Of a DNA stretch of 64,000 nt, positions 31,620 to 39,653 are shown one piece after another. The notes beneath the pieces are model-generated. The model worked only from the letters and a program-made list of their open reading frames with translations. It was not told where the DNA came from and made no database searches. Where the stretch lies: positions 1 through 64,000 of the forward strand of contig DASVPR010000023.1 in the NCBI GenBank assembly GCA_036389485.1. The letters run 5' to 3'. This DNA is from CADCVT01 sp036389485 (GTDB lineage Bacteria; Actinomycetota; Thermoleophilia; Solirubrobacterales; Solirubrobacteraceae). A program made the position numbers and the translations under genes. The first letter of the stretch is position 1. Every line of letters begins with the position of its first letter.

Positions 31620-32031
31620 CGGCCCGCGGCTGCGCGAGCGGGCGCTGCTGCTCGAGGCCGTCGCCTGCCTCGGGCTCGCGCGCGCCGCGGTGATCGTGCT
31701 CCCGTTCCGCGTGATCGCCCGCGGGCTCGGGGAGCGGATGGAGGAGACGCCCGCGAGCGCGCCCGCGACCGCGCGTGCGCGGGGCGTCGGCCGGGCGCTG
31801 GCGGTGGCGGCGGCGCGGACGCCGTGGCGGTCGAAGTGCCTCGAGCAGGCGCTGGCGGCGAAGGCCATGCTGCGCCGGCGCGGCATCCGGAGCACGATGT
31901 ACCTCGGCGTGACGCCGCCGCCGGTCGAGGCGCACGCCTGGGTCCGCGTCGCCGACGTGCACGTCACCGGCGGCACCGACGTCGATCGCTACGCGGTCGT
32001 CGCCTCCTTCGCGGACCCCGCACGCGGTTGA
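31588..32031 (+). CDS. Lasso peptide leader peptidase B2 (transglutaminase-like)
   Basis: A 147-residue cysteine protease that removes the leader before macrolactam formation. The core matches the lasso B2 family: LLLEAVACLGLARAAVIVLPFRVIARGLG, then the nucleophile C84 in WRSKCLEQALAAKAMLRRRG and H116 in VEAHAWVRV, with D123 a likely third member. The ATG at 31588 overlaps the B1 gene by 32 bp; its stop overlaps the start of the cyclase gene (TTGA). Confidence 0.9.
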   Translation: MRSASSWSRPSGPRLRERALLLEAVACLGLARAAVIVLPFRVIARGLGERMEETPASAPATARARGVGRALAVAAARTPWRSKCLEQALAAKAMLRRRGIRSTMYLGVTPPPVEAHAWVRVADVHVTGGTDVDRYAVVASFADPARG

Positions 32032-33953
32032 GCGCGATCTTCGGCCTCGTCCGGCTCGACGGGCGCGACGTGACCGCGGGCGAGCTCGAGGCGATGCGCC
32101 GCCCGATGGCGTACTGGGGGCCGGACGGGGGCGGCACGTGGCGCGACGGCGGCGCGGGGCTCGGCCAGCTCGTCGCGCGCGCCACGCCGGAGGACGAGCA
32201 CGAGCGCGGGCCGGTCGCGCTGCCCGCCGGGACCGTCGTCACGCCCGCCGGCCGGCTCGACAACCGCGACGAGCTGTGCGCCGAGCTGGGGGTGCCGGCG
32301 GTCGAGCGCGCGAGCACGCCGGACGGGCGGATCATCGCGCTCGCCTACGGCCGCTGGGGCGAGGACGCGCCGCGCCGCCTGCTGGGCGACTGGGCGTTCG
32401 CGGCCTGGCACCCGCGCGAGCGCCGGCTGGTCCTCGCGCGCGATCACTACGGCCAGACGGCGCTCTACTACCACCGGTCGGGGCCGTCGCTGGCGTTCGC
32501 GTCCAGCTTGAAAGGGCTGCTCGCCCTGCCGGAGGTGCCGCGCCGGCTCGACGAGCTGCAGCTCGCGCGGCTCGCGATCGTCTGGCCCGGCGACGGCTCC
32601 GCCACGATGTACGAGGGCGTCGAGCGGCTGCCGCCGGCGCACACGCTCGCGTTCGACCGCGCAGGCGTGCGCCGGCGCGAGTTCTGGCACCCGCGCGACG
32701 CGCCCGCGGTGCGGCTCGCGAGCGACGAGGAGTACCTCGAGCGCTTCCTCGACGTGTTCGCGGCGGCGGTGCGGGCCCGGCTGCGGGCGAGCGGCCCGGT
32801 CGCGACGATGCTCAGCGCGGGACTCGACTCGGCCGCGGTCACCGCGCTCGCCGCGCGCGAGCTGGACGGGCGACCGCTGACGGCGTACACCGGGCGCCCC
32901 GCGTATCCCGAGGTCGCCGGCGAGATGCCAGGGGTGCTCGTGGACGAGTGGCAGGGCGCCGAGCTCGTCGCGAACCGCTATCGGAACGTGCGGCACGTCG
33001 CCTCGTTCGGCAAGGGCAAGAGCCCGGTCGAGGCGATGGCGCGCTCGGTGTGGGCCCACGAGGAGCCGGAGCACTCGGCCGCGAACCTCGCGTGGACGCA
33101 GGCGCTGCTCGAGCAGGCCCGCGCCGCGGGCGACCGCGTGCTGCTCAGCGGCCAGATGGGGAACTGCGCCGTCTCGTGGGACGGCGACGACGCGCCCGTG
33201 CTGACCGCGCTCGCGGCGCGGGACGCGCGCGGCGTGGCGCGGGCGCTGCGGCACGCGCGCGACCTCGGGCGCGGGGGGTGGGCCGGCGGCGTGCTGCGGG
33301 GCGTCGTCCGGCCGCTGCGACGGCGGGTGGAGCGCGAGCGGATACGGCGCGATCCGCGGCGGTTCAGCGGGTGGGCGGCGGCGCCGCTCGCACCGGCGTT
33401 CGTCGAGCGGATCCGCCTGCGGGAGCGGGCGCGGGCGGCGGGATGGGACCCCGCGGGCGCGCGGGCGACGCTGCACCAGCGGCGCCTGGAGTGCCTGCTC
33501 CCCGGCACGCACGTGATCGGGGCGTGGTGGCACGAGAACATGGCGGCCCACGGGCTCGACGCGCGCGATCCGACGGTGGACGTCCGCCTGCTGGAGCTCT
33601 GCTTCGGGCTGCCGGACGAGCAGTTCGCGAGCGGCGGGCAGGACCGGCGGATCATGCGCCGCGCCGTCGAGCGGCTCGGGCACCCGGAGGCGGCCCGCAA
33701 CCGCCGCCGCGGCGCGCAGGCCGCCGACGCCGCCCACCGGCTGCGCGCGGACGCCGCCCGCGTGGACGGGTTCCTCGCGGACCTGCGGTCGTCAGACGTC
33801 GCGTCGGACTACCTCGACCTGGCGCGGATGGAGCGCGACTGGCGCGCAGTGCGAAGCGGCGTGTCGGCGCCGGCGTTCCCCCTGACGCGCGGAATGATGC
33901 TTGGCGCGTTCCTGCTCCGCCGCGCCTCCCTAGCCGCTGGCCGCTGTGATTGA
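32028..33953 (+). CDS. Lasso cyclase, asparagine-synthetase-like (C protein)
   Basis: A 641-residue member of the class B asparagine synthetase family, used in lasso pathways to adenylate the ring Asp/Glu side chain so that the N-terminal amine can attack. N-terminal glutaminase-like half (SAIFGLVRLDG, GRLDNRDELC, GRWGEDAPRRLLGDWAFAAWH) without the catalytic Cys2; ATP-pyrophosphatase motif SAGLDS at 263-268. TTG start at 32028 overlaps the B2 TGA and gives the family N-terminus MSAIFG. The precursor gene starts 10 bp after its stop. Confidence 0.9.
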   Translation: MSAIFGLVRLDGRDVTAGELEAMRRPMAYWGPDGGGTWRDGGAGLGQLVARATPEDEHERGPVALPAGTVVTPAGRLDNRDELCAELGVPAVERASTPDGRIIALAYGRWGEDAPRRLLGDWAFAAWHPRERRLVLARDHYGQTALYYHRSGPSLAFASSLKGLLALPEVPRRLDELQLARLAIVWPGDGSATMYEGVERLPPAHTLAFDRAGVRRREFWHPRDAPAVRLASDEEYLERFLDVFAAAVRARLRASGPVATMLSAGLDSAAVTALAARELDGRPLTAYTGRPAYPEVAGEMPGVLVDEWQGAELVANRYRNVRHVASFGKGKSPVEAMARSVWAHEEPEHSAANLAWTQALLEQARAAGDRVLLSGQMGNCAVSWDGDDAPVLTALAARDARGVARALRHARDLGRGGWAGGVLRGVVRPLRRRVERERIRRDPRRFSGWAAAPLAPAFVERIRLRERARAAGWDPAGARATLHQRRLECLLPGTHVIGAWWHENMAAHGLDARDPTVDVRLLELCFGLPDEQFASGGQDRRIMRRAVERLGHPEAARNRRRGAQAADAAHRLRADAARVDGFLADLRSSDVASDYLDLARMERDWRAVRSGVSAPAFPLTRGMMLGAFLLRRASLAAGRCD

Positions 33954-33963
33954 CTGTCGCGCC

Positions 33964-34125
33964 ATGCCTCCCCACCCCGAGAACACCGAGCGAGACACGC
34001 CCGCCGAGCCCGCCACGAAGGCGCCGTGGCACCCCCCGGCGATGGAGGAGGTCGAGTACTCCACCACCGAGGCCGCGGGTTCCGGTGCCACGTACGACCT
34101 CACGGTCTACACCGGCAGCGTCTAG
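33964..34125 (+). CDS. Lasso peptide precursor (A), 53 residues
   Basis: A short gene directly after the cyclase. The leader contains W22-H-P-P25-A-M27, matching the YxxPxL-type recognition motif with Trp and Met substitutions, then Thr34-Thr35. The tail from residue 37 is AAGSGATYDLTVYTGSV, containing exactly one acidic residue, D45. Possible cores start at G39 (ring to D45 = 7 residues), A38 (8) or A37 (9, which puts Thr35 at the conserved -2 site). The C-terminus TGSV has S52 as penultimate residue. There is no visible ribosome site; it is probably translated from the operon mRNA by coupling. Confidence 0.8.
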   Translation: MPPHPENTERDTPAEPATKAPWHPPAMEEVEYSTTEAAGSGATYDLTVYTGSV

Positions 34126-35254
34126 CCGCAACGGCGCGGGTGACGATCCCGTCCTCCTGCGCTCCGAGCGGGCGCACCTGCGGCGCGACGGCGACGACGC
34201 GTTCCTCGTCCGTCCGCGCAGCCGGTCACAGCACAGGCTGAACCCCGTCGCGGCGGCGATCGTCGACGGCGTCGCCGCGCCGACGACGCGATCGCAGCTG
34301 ATCGAGCGTGTGGTCGCCGCGTTCGACGTGCCGCGGGACGAGTGCGCCGCCGCGGTCGACCGCTACCTCACCGAGCTCTCTGCGCTGGGCGTGGTGGAGC
34401 GCCGCGATCGGCCCGCGCGCGACCACGCGCTGCGGCGCCGCTACCTCGACCTGCTCAAGCGCGCGCTCGTGAACCTCGTCTACCCGGAGGACACGCTGCG
34501 CCTCCAGCTCGCGCGCGCCGGCGAGCTGACCGGCGACGACCTGGCCGACTCGCGCCTGCTGCGCGACGCGCGCTACGAGCGGGCGGCCGCGTACCGGGAG
34601 GTCGTCGCGGCGCGGGTCGACGGGAGCGTCGACCGGTTCGGGTCGGCGCTGCTGGCCCACACGATGGTCGGGCTCAGCGGGCTCGACAACCTGGAGCGCT
34701 GCGCGGCGCGGGTCTTCGCCGACCGTGTCCCCGGCGACTTCCTCGAGGCGGGCGTCTGCCACGGGGGCGCGTCGATCTTCCTCCGCGCGCTCCAGGTGGC
34801 GTACGGGGAGGAGGACCGGGCGACGTGGCTGGCCGACACGTTCAGCGGCGTGCCGAAGCCCTCGCACCCGGCCGACGCCGGCCTCGACCTCTCCGAGGAG
34901 CGGGTGCCGTGGATGGCGGCCGGCCTCGACGCGGTCCGCGACAACTTCGCGACGTACGACCTGCTGTCCGACGGGGTGCGTTTCCTGCCCGGGCTGTTCG
35001 CCGACACGCTGCCGACCGCGCCCGTGGAGCGGCTCGCGATCCTGCGCATCGACGGCGACCTGTACGAGTCGACCCGCGACGTGCTGACGGCGCTGTACGA
35101 CCGCGTGTCGCCGGGCGGCTGGGTGATCGTGGACGACTACGGCTACCTCGAGCCGTGCCGCCGGGCCGTCGACGAGTTCCTGGCCGAGCGCGGGCTGGAC
35201 GTCGAGCTCCACGCGGTCGACTTCACGCGGGTCTGCTGGCGGAAGGACGGGTGA
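34085..35254 (+). CDS. PqqD-like domain fused to TylF-family O-methyltransferase
   Basis: About 389 residues. Residues near 20-110 form a PqqD-like domain (HLRRDGDDAFLVRPRSRSQH, LNPVAAAIVDGVAAPTTRSQLIERVVAAF, YLTELSALGVVERRD). The rest is a TylF/MycF-type methyltransferase: GDFLEAGVCHGGASIFLRAL (SAM motif), WLADTFSGVPKP, ILRIDGDLYESTRDVL and VIVDDYGYLEPCRRAVDEF (metal-binding Asp residues). The family methylates sugar hydroxyls, metal-dependently. GTG at 34085 overlaps the precursor by 41 bp; a TTG at 33950 overlapping the cyclase stop would give a 434-residue form whose extra N-terminus looks like non-coding frame. A second recognition domain suggests peptide-linked substrate. Confidence 0.82.
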   Translation: MPRTTSRSTPAASSRNGAGDDPVLLRSERAHLRRDGDDAFLVRPRSRSQHRLNPVAAAIVDGVAAPTTRSQLIERVVAAFDVPRDECAAAVDRYLTELSALGVVERRDRPARDHALRRRYLDLLKRALVNLVYPEDTLRLQLARAGELTGDDLADSRLLRDARYERAAAYREVVAARVDGSVDRFGSALLAHTMVGLSGLDNLERCAARVFADRVPGDFLEAGVCHGGASIFLRALQVAYGEEDRATWLADTFSGVPKPSHPADAGLDLSEERVPWMAAGLDAVRDNFATYDLLSDGVRFLPGLFADTLPTAPVERLAILRIDGDLYESTRDVLTALYDRVSPGGWVIVDDYGYLEPCRRAVDEFLAERGLDVELHAVDFTRVCWRKDG

Positions 35255-36921
35255 GCGGGCCGGCGCGACCGCGGCTCACCGCCGTCTACGCGCCGCTCCC
35301 CGGCGAGAACGCCGGGCTGTACGAGCTGCACGTCGGATCGCTTCAACTGCTGCTCGAGCCGCTCGGCTGGAGCGTCGACCCCCGGTCGGTCCTGGACCCG
35401 GGGCTCGCCGAGGCGGTCCTCGGCGCCGACGTCGTCGTGCTCGGCATGCTCACCGACCCCGAGGCGGAGGGGATCATCCGGTGCCGCCGCGCGCGGGGCC
35501 TGCCCACCGTGTACGAGATCACCGACAACGTCCTCGGCGCGGACTGGCTCCCGCCGACGCACGCGCTCCGCAGCCCGCTCGCCCGCCAGAGCCTGCTCTA
35601 CCACGCGCACCTCGCCGACGCGCTCCAGATGCTCGTGCCCGCGCTCGCGGACCTGTTCGCGGCCGTGAACCCGCGCCGGATCGTGCTCAGCCCGTACCTC
35701 CCGTTCCCGGACGACGTTCCGCCGAAGCCCGATGGGTTCGTGTTCGGCTGGGCGGGAAGCCGCACCCACTACGAGAGCCTGGCCGCGTCCGCGCCCGCCG
35801 TCGTCGAGCTGTGCCGCCGGCACCCCGAGGCGACGTTCGCGTACATGGGCGACCGCGCGATGTTCGACGAGCTGTTCGCCGCGATCGCGCCGGGGCAGAC
35901 GCGCGTGCATCCGTTCGGGACGCAGGACGAGCACCTCGCGTTCACCGCCGGCCTGCACGCCGGGATCGCGCCGATGCGCCCGACGCCGTTCAACGCGACG
36001 CGGTCGGACACGCGGGTCGTCGTCTACGCGGGCCACGGCGTCGCCCCGGTCCTCGAGGACGCCCCCGCCCACCGCCCGCACCGCGGCCGCGCGCTCATCT
36101 ACCACGACGCGGACGAGCTGCTGGAGCACCTCGAAGCGCTCTTCGCCGACCGCGCGCTCGTCGCCGACCTGGCGCGCCGGGCCCGCGAGTGGGCGGACCG
36201 CGAGCGCAGCCCCTCGGCGCTCGGCGCCGAGCGGGACCGCGCGTACCGCGCGCTGCTCGCGGACGTCGAGGAGCGGCCCGGTGCGGGGGCCGCCCCCGGC
36301 GAGGCCGAAGCCGTCGCGGTCTGGGCCGCCGACGGCGCCGCTTCCGAGGCGCCGCCTCCGTCCGCGCCGGAACTCTGCGAGCGGCTCGCCCTCGCGCGCG
36401 AGAGACCGCCGGAGGAGGCGCTTGCGCTCGCGCTCGCGCTGGCCGCCGAGCACCCGGGCTACGAGCAGGCGCATCTCCTCGCCGCGCGGAGCCTCGAGCG
36501 GCTCGGGCGCCACGACGAGGTGCTCGCGTACGTCGAGCGGGTCGAGCCCTCGCCGGTCTACGCCGACCTGTTCGCGGAGATCGCCGCGCGCGCGGCCGCG
36601 CGGGTGCGGCCGGCGGAGCGGGAGGCCCACGTCGCGCGCATCGGGTCGCCGTTCCGGCGCGCGCGCATGGCGCCGGCCGGGTCACCGCGCGAGCGCGGCC
36701 GCGCGGTGCTGGAGCATCAGCCCTACGACCACTTCGCGCTCGCGAGCACGATCCGGCTGCTCGAGCGGGAGGACCCCGACTCGCCGGAGCTGGAGGTCCT
36801 CTACGAGCGCGCGTGCATGCTCGCGCCGGAGGACGTCCCCGAGGAGCGCCGCCCGCCGCGGCTGCGCCCCTTCCTGCCCGAGCCCCTCACCGCGGCCGCT
36901 CGAACGGGTCCTCGCGCGTGA
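35251..36921 (+). CDS. Glycosyltransferase with C-terminal TPR-like region
   Basis: A 556-residue protein. Residues 1-350 look like a GT-B glycosyltransferase (LTAVYAPLPGENAGLYELHVGSLQ, GADVVVLGMLTDPEA, FVFGWAGSRTHYESLA, THPFG-like VHPFGTQDEHLAFTAGLHAGIAPMRPTPFN and a donor-site region near RVVVYAGHGVAPVLED). Residues 370-530 are helical repeats (ALALALALAAEHPGYEQAHLLAARSLERLGRHDEVLAYVE) of TPR type. GTG start overlaps the methyltransferase stop. In the lasso operon it could add a sugar to the peptide, which the TylF enzyme could then methylate (inference). Confidence 0.75.
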   Translation: MSGPARPRLTAVYAPLPGENAGLYELHVGSLQLLLEPLGWSVDPRSVLDPGLAEAVLGADVVVLGMLTDPEAEGIIRCRRARGLPTVYEITDNVLGADWLPPTHALRSPLARQSLLYHAHLADALQMLVPALADLFAAVNPRRIVLSPYLPFPDDVPPKPDGFVFGWAGSRTHYESLAASAPAVVELCRRHPEATFAYMGDRAMFDELFAAIAPGQTRVHPFGTQDEHLAFTAGLHAGIAPMRPTPFNATRSDTRVVVYAGHGVAPVLEDAPAHRPHRGRALIYHDADELLEHLEALFADRALVADLARRAREWADRERSPSALGAERDRAYRALLADVEERPGAGAAPGEAEAVAVWAADGAASEAPPPSAPELCERLALARERPPEEALALALALAAEHPGYEQAHLLAARSLERLGRHDEVLAYVERVEPSPVYADLFAEIAARAAARVRPAEREAHVARIGSPFRRARMAPAGSPRERGRAVLEHQPYDHFALASTIRLLEREDPDSPELEVLYERACMLAPEDVPEERRPPRLRPFLPEPLTAAARTGPRA

Positions 36922-37393
36922 TGGCGTGGAGCACGTGGTCTCGCCACGCGCCGTCGAGGTGCAGGTACCGCAGCGCCAGCCCCTCGCGGCGGAAGCCCGC
37001 CTTCTCCATCACGCGCAGCGAGCCCGGGTTGTCGGTGCGCACCGCCGCCTGCACGCGGTGCAGCCCTCGATCCCAGGCGAGCGCGACCGCGTGCCGCACG
37101 AGCAGGGTCCCGATCCCGCGCCCGGTGTGCGCCTCGGCGACCATGTAGCCGAGGTAGGCGTTGCGGAACGCGCCGAGCACGACGTTCGAGAGGCGCGCGA
37201 AGCCGGCGAGCTCGTCGCCGGCGAACGCGCCGACGATCAAACCGTCCGCGCCGGCGACGAGGTCGCGCTGGCGGTCGAGCGTGAAGAACGCCTCCGGCTG
37301 CCGCGGCTCGGCGATCTGGAAGTGCGCCCGGTTCTCCCGCCGCATGCGCAGCAGCGCGGGCGCGTCGTCGATCGTCAGCGGGCGGAAGTCCAC
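36887..37393 (-). CDS. GNAT acetyltransferase, RimJ/RimL type
   Basis: A 168-residue acetyl-CoA-dependent N-acetyltransferase. Motif A GYMVAEAHTGRGIGTLLVRHAVALAW and the motif B sequence VRTDNPGSLRVMEKAGFRREGLALRYLHLDGAWRDHVLHAI are those of the RimJ/RimL group. GTG start at 37393 with TAGCGT (complement of 37400-37405) 6 bp upstream. It converges on the lasso-operon glycosyltransferase with a 35-bp overlap, so it is probably not part of that operon. Confidence 0.92.
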   Translation of the reverse strand: MDFRPLTIDDAPALLRMRRENRAHFQIAEPRQPEAFFTLDRQRDLVAGADGLIVGAFAGDELAGFARLSNVVLGAFRNAYLGYMVAEAHTGRGIGTLLVRHAVALAWDRGLHRVQAAVRTDNPGSLRVMEKAGFRREGLALRYLHLDGAWRDHVLHAITREDPFERPR

Positions 37394-37399
37394 CCGGCG

Positions 37400-37418
37400 A
37401 CGCTACCGGGATTAGGCT
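37400..37418. promoter_or_regulatory. Divergent -10 elements, GNAT / FAD oxidase
   Basis: Minus-strand TAGCGT (complement of 37400-37405) is 6 bp before the GTG at 37393; plus-strand TAGGCT (37413-37418) is 7 bp before the GTG at 37426. Both fit leaderless spacing. Confidence 0.5.
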
Positions 37419-37425
37419 GCGCGCG

Positions 37426-38778
37426 GTGAAGCGCGACCTCGCCCGGATCGTCGGCGCCGAGCATGCCCTCGACCCGGTCGCTCCGTACCTCGACGACGCC
37501 AGCGTGGCCTCCGGCGTGCGCGGCCGGGCCGACGTCGTGGTGCGCCCGGGCGACGCCGAGCAGGTCGCCGCCGTCGTCGCGTGGTGCTACGAGCGCGACG
37601 TCGCGATCGTGCCGCGCGGCGGCGGCACGGGGTACGCCGGCGGCGCGGTCCCGCTCGACGGCGGGGTCGTCCTCGCGCTCGAGCGGCTGCGCGCGATCCG
37701 CTCGTTCGAGCCGCTGCTGTGGCGGATGGAGGTCGAGGCGGGCGTGACGACGTCGACCGTCGCCCGGCTCGCGCGCGAGAACGGCCTGCTCTACCCGCCC
37801 GACCCGGGCGCGGCGGAGTCGTCGCACATCGGCGGCAACGCGGCGACGAACGCCGGCGGGCCGCACGCGTTCAAGTACGGCGTCACCGGCGCGTGGGTCA
37901 CCGGCGTCGAGGCGGTCGTCGCGCCGGGCGAGCTGGTGCGGCTCGGCGGCCCGGTGCGCAAGGACGTCGCGGGCTACGACCTGCGCTCGCTGCTCGTCGG
38001 CTCGGAGGGAACGCTCGGGATCATCACGTCGGTCTGGCTGCGGCTCATCCCGGCGCCCGAGGCGGCGCTGCCGGTCGCCGCGGCGTTCGCGGACGCGCGG
38101 GCGGGCGCGCAGGCGATCGAGGCGATCCTCGGCAGCGGCGTGATCCCGGCGGCGATCGAGTACCTCGACGCCGGGACCGTCGACGCCGCCGCGGCGACGT
38201 TCCCGGCGCCGCTCGACGACGACCGCCGCTTCCTGCTGCTCGTCGAGACCGACGGCACCGAGGCCGAGGCGCGCGCCGCCGCCGAGGAGGTGCGCGAGGC
38301 GCTCGGCGACGCGGTCGTCCACGCGCCCGTGAGGCCGGCGGACGTGCGGGCGTTCTGGGAGTGGCGCGGCGCGGTCTCGCACGCGGTCACCGCGAAGCGC
38401 GGCGGCAAGCTGTCCGAGGACGTCGCGGTGCCGGTCGAGCGGCTGGCCGACGCGGTCGAGGAGACGCTCGCGATCGGGGAGCGGCACGGGCTCGAGGCGT
38501 GCTCGTGGGGTCACGCCGGCGACGGGAACCTGCACTCGACGTTCCTCCTGTCGTCCGGCGACGAGGACGAGCGACGGCGGGCGGACGCCGCGGCCGAGGA
38601 GCTGTTCGGGATGGCGATCCGCCTCGGCGGGACCGTCAGCGGCGAGCACGGGATCGGCGTGCTCAAGAACGGCCAGCTGCGGCGCCAGTGGTCGCCGGCG
38701 GCGGTGGCGCTGCATCGGTCGGTGAAGGCGGCGCTGGATCCGAAGGGCCTGCTGAACCCCGGGAAGAAGCTCGCGTGA
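37426..38778 (+). CDS. FAD-binding oxidase (GlcD / D-lactate dehydrogenase-like)
   Basis: A 450-residue 2-hydroxyacid oxidase. A PCMH-type FAD domain (VVVRPGDAEQVAAVVAWCYERDVAIVPRGGGTGYAGG; DPGAAESSHIGGNAATNAGG) is joined to the FAD-oxidase C-terminal domain with its conserved signature CSWGHAGDGNLHSTF and GGTVSGEHGIGVLKNGQL. It oxidises D-lactate, glycolate or a related acid, passing electrons on. GTG at 37426. Its 3' end overlaps the convergent EamA gene by 116 bp. Confidence 0.92.
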   Translation: MKRDLARIVGAEHALDPVAPYLDDASVASGVRGRADVVVRPGDAEQVAAVVAWCYERDVAIVPRGGGTGYAGGAVPLDGGVVLALERLRAIRSFEPLLWRMEVEAGVTTSTVARLARENGLLYPPDPGAAESSHIGGNAATNAGGPHAFKYGVTGAWVTGVEAVVAPGELVRLGGPVRKDVAGYDLRSLLVGSEGTLGIITSVWLRLIPAPEAALPVAAAFADARAGAQAIEAILGSGVIPAAIEYLDAGTVDAAAATFPAPLDDDRRFLLLVETDGTEAEARAAAEEVREALGDAVVHAPVRPADVRAFWEWRGAVSHAVTAKRGGKLSEDVAVPVERLADAVEETLAIGERHGLEACSWGHAGDGNLHSTFLLSSGDEDERRRADAAAEELFGMAIRLGGTVSGEHGIGVLKNGQLRRQWSPAAVALHRSVKAALDPKGLLNPGKKLA

Positions 38779-39619
38779 CGAGCGCGACGCCGGCGAGCAC
38801 GACCGCGGCGCCGACGAGCATCCCCACCGTGATCTCGTCGCCGCGGAAGATCGCGGCCCAGAGGACGCCGAACACGGGCACCAGGTAGGTGACGGTCATC
38901 GCGCTCGTCGCGCCTAGCTCGGCGATGAGGCGGAAGTAGATGAGGTAGCCGATGCCGCTGGCGCCCACCGCCAGCGCGACGACGCACGCGATCTGGCCGC
39001 CATCGGGCGTCTCGCGGACCGGCTCCGGCAGCAGGAGCGGCGCGAGCAGGATCCCGGCCGCAAGCTGCTGGACGACCGCGGCGGCGACGCCGGAGGCGTG
39101 CGAGAAGTGGTGCTTGTGCAGGTGCCCGCCCGCCGCGTAGCAGGCGGCCGCGGACGTCGAGGCGGCGACGGCGAGCAGCGTCTTCGCGTCGAGGTCGACC
39201 GGCGCGAGGCCGACGACGAGCGTCACGCCGAGCAGGCCGAGCGCGAGGCCGGCCACGCCCTGGCCCGTGATGCGGTCGGCGACGAAGAGCGCCGCGAAGA
39301 CCGCGCTGAACAGCGGCGCGGTCGCGTTGATGATCGCGGCGAGCGACGGCGGGATCGTCAGCTGCGCGGCGGAGATGAGCGCGAACGGCGCGGCGACGTT
39401 CACGGCGCCGACGAGGAGGACGATCCGGAGCCGCACGCCGGTGCGGAGCGCCTGGCGCGTCGCGACGGCGTAGACCGCGAGGACGGCGCTCGCGAGCAGC
39501 GCCCGCGACCCCGCCATCGCGATCGGCCCGAGCGCGGGGACCGCCACGTCGATGAAGATGAACGACGCGCCCCAGACCGCCGCGAGGAAGAGCAGGGCGA
39601 TGAACTGGCGCGGGCTCAT
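38663..39619 (-). CDS. EamA/DMT-family transporter
   Basis: A 318-residue ten-span carrier. First repeat ALLFLAAVWGASFIFIDVAVPALGPIAMAGSRALLASAVLAVY; second from ASTSAAACYAAGGHLHKHHF to AELGATSAMTVTYLVPVFGVLWAAIFRGDEI. The C-terminal 40 residues are a low-complexity Ser/Pro/Ala tail (SDPAPPSPTDAAPPPPATTGAAAG) encoded on the strand opposite to the end of the FAD-oxidase gene. The start is the ATG at 39619; a NUDIX gene lies upstream in the same direction. Confidence 0.87.
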   Translation of the reverse strand: MSPRQFIALLFLAAVWGASFIFIDVAVPALGPIAMAGSRALLASAVLAVYAVATRQALRTGVRLRIVLLVGAVNVAAPFALISAAQLTIPPSLAAIINATAPLFSAVFAALFVADRITGQGVAGLALGLLGVTLVVGLAPVDLDAKTLLAVAASTSAAACYAAGGHLHKHHFSHASGVAAAVVQQLAAGILLAPLLLPEPVRETPDGGQIACVVALAVGASGIGYLIYFRLIAELGATSAMTVTYLVPVFGVLWAAIFRGDEITVGMLVGAAVVLAGVALVTRASSRGSAGPSDPAPPSPTDAAPPPPATTGAAAGRS

Positions 39620-39653
39620 GCCGTGCCGCCGAGCCGCTCTGGCGGGCGCCCCC

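Noticed and set aside
33950..34124. TTG at 33950 as the start of the PqqD-TylF gene
   Set aside because: It overlaps the cyclase stop neatly (TTGA), but the resulting 64 extra residues are Pro/Arg/Thr-rich, as expected from reading the precursor gene out of frame. Kept as a minor alternative.
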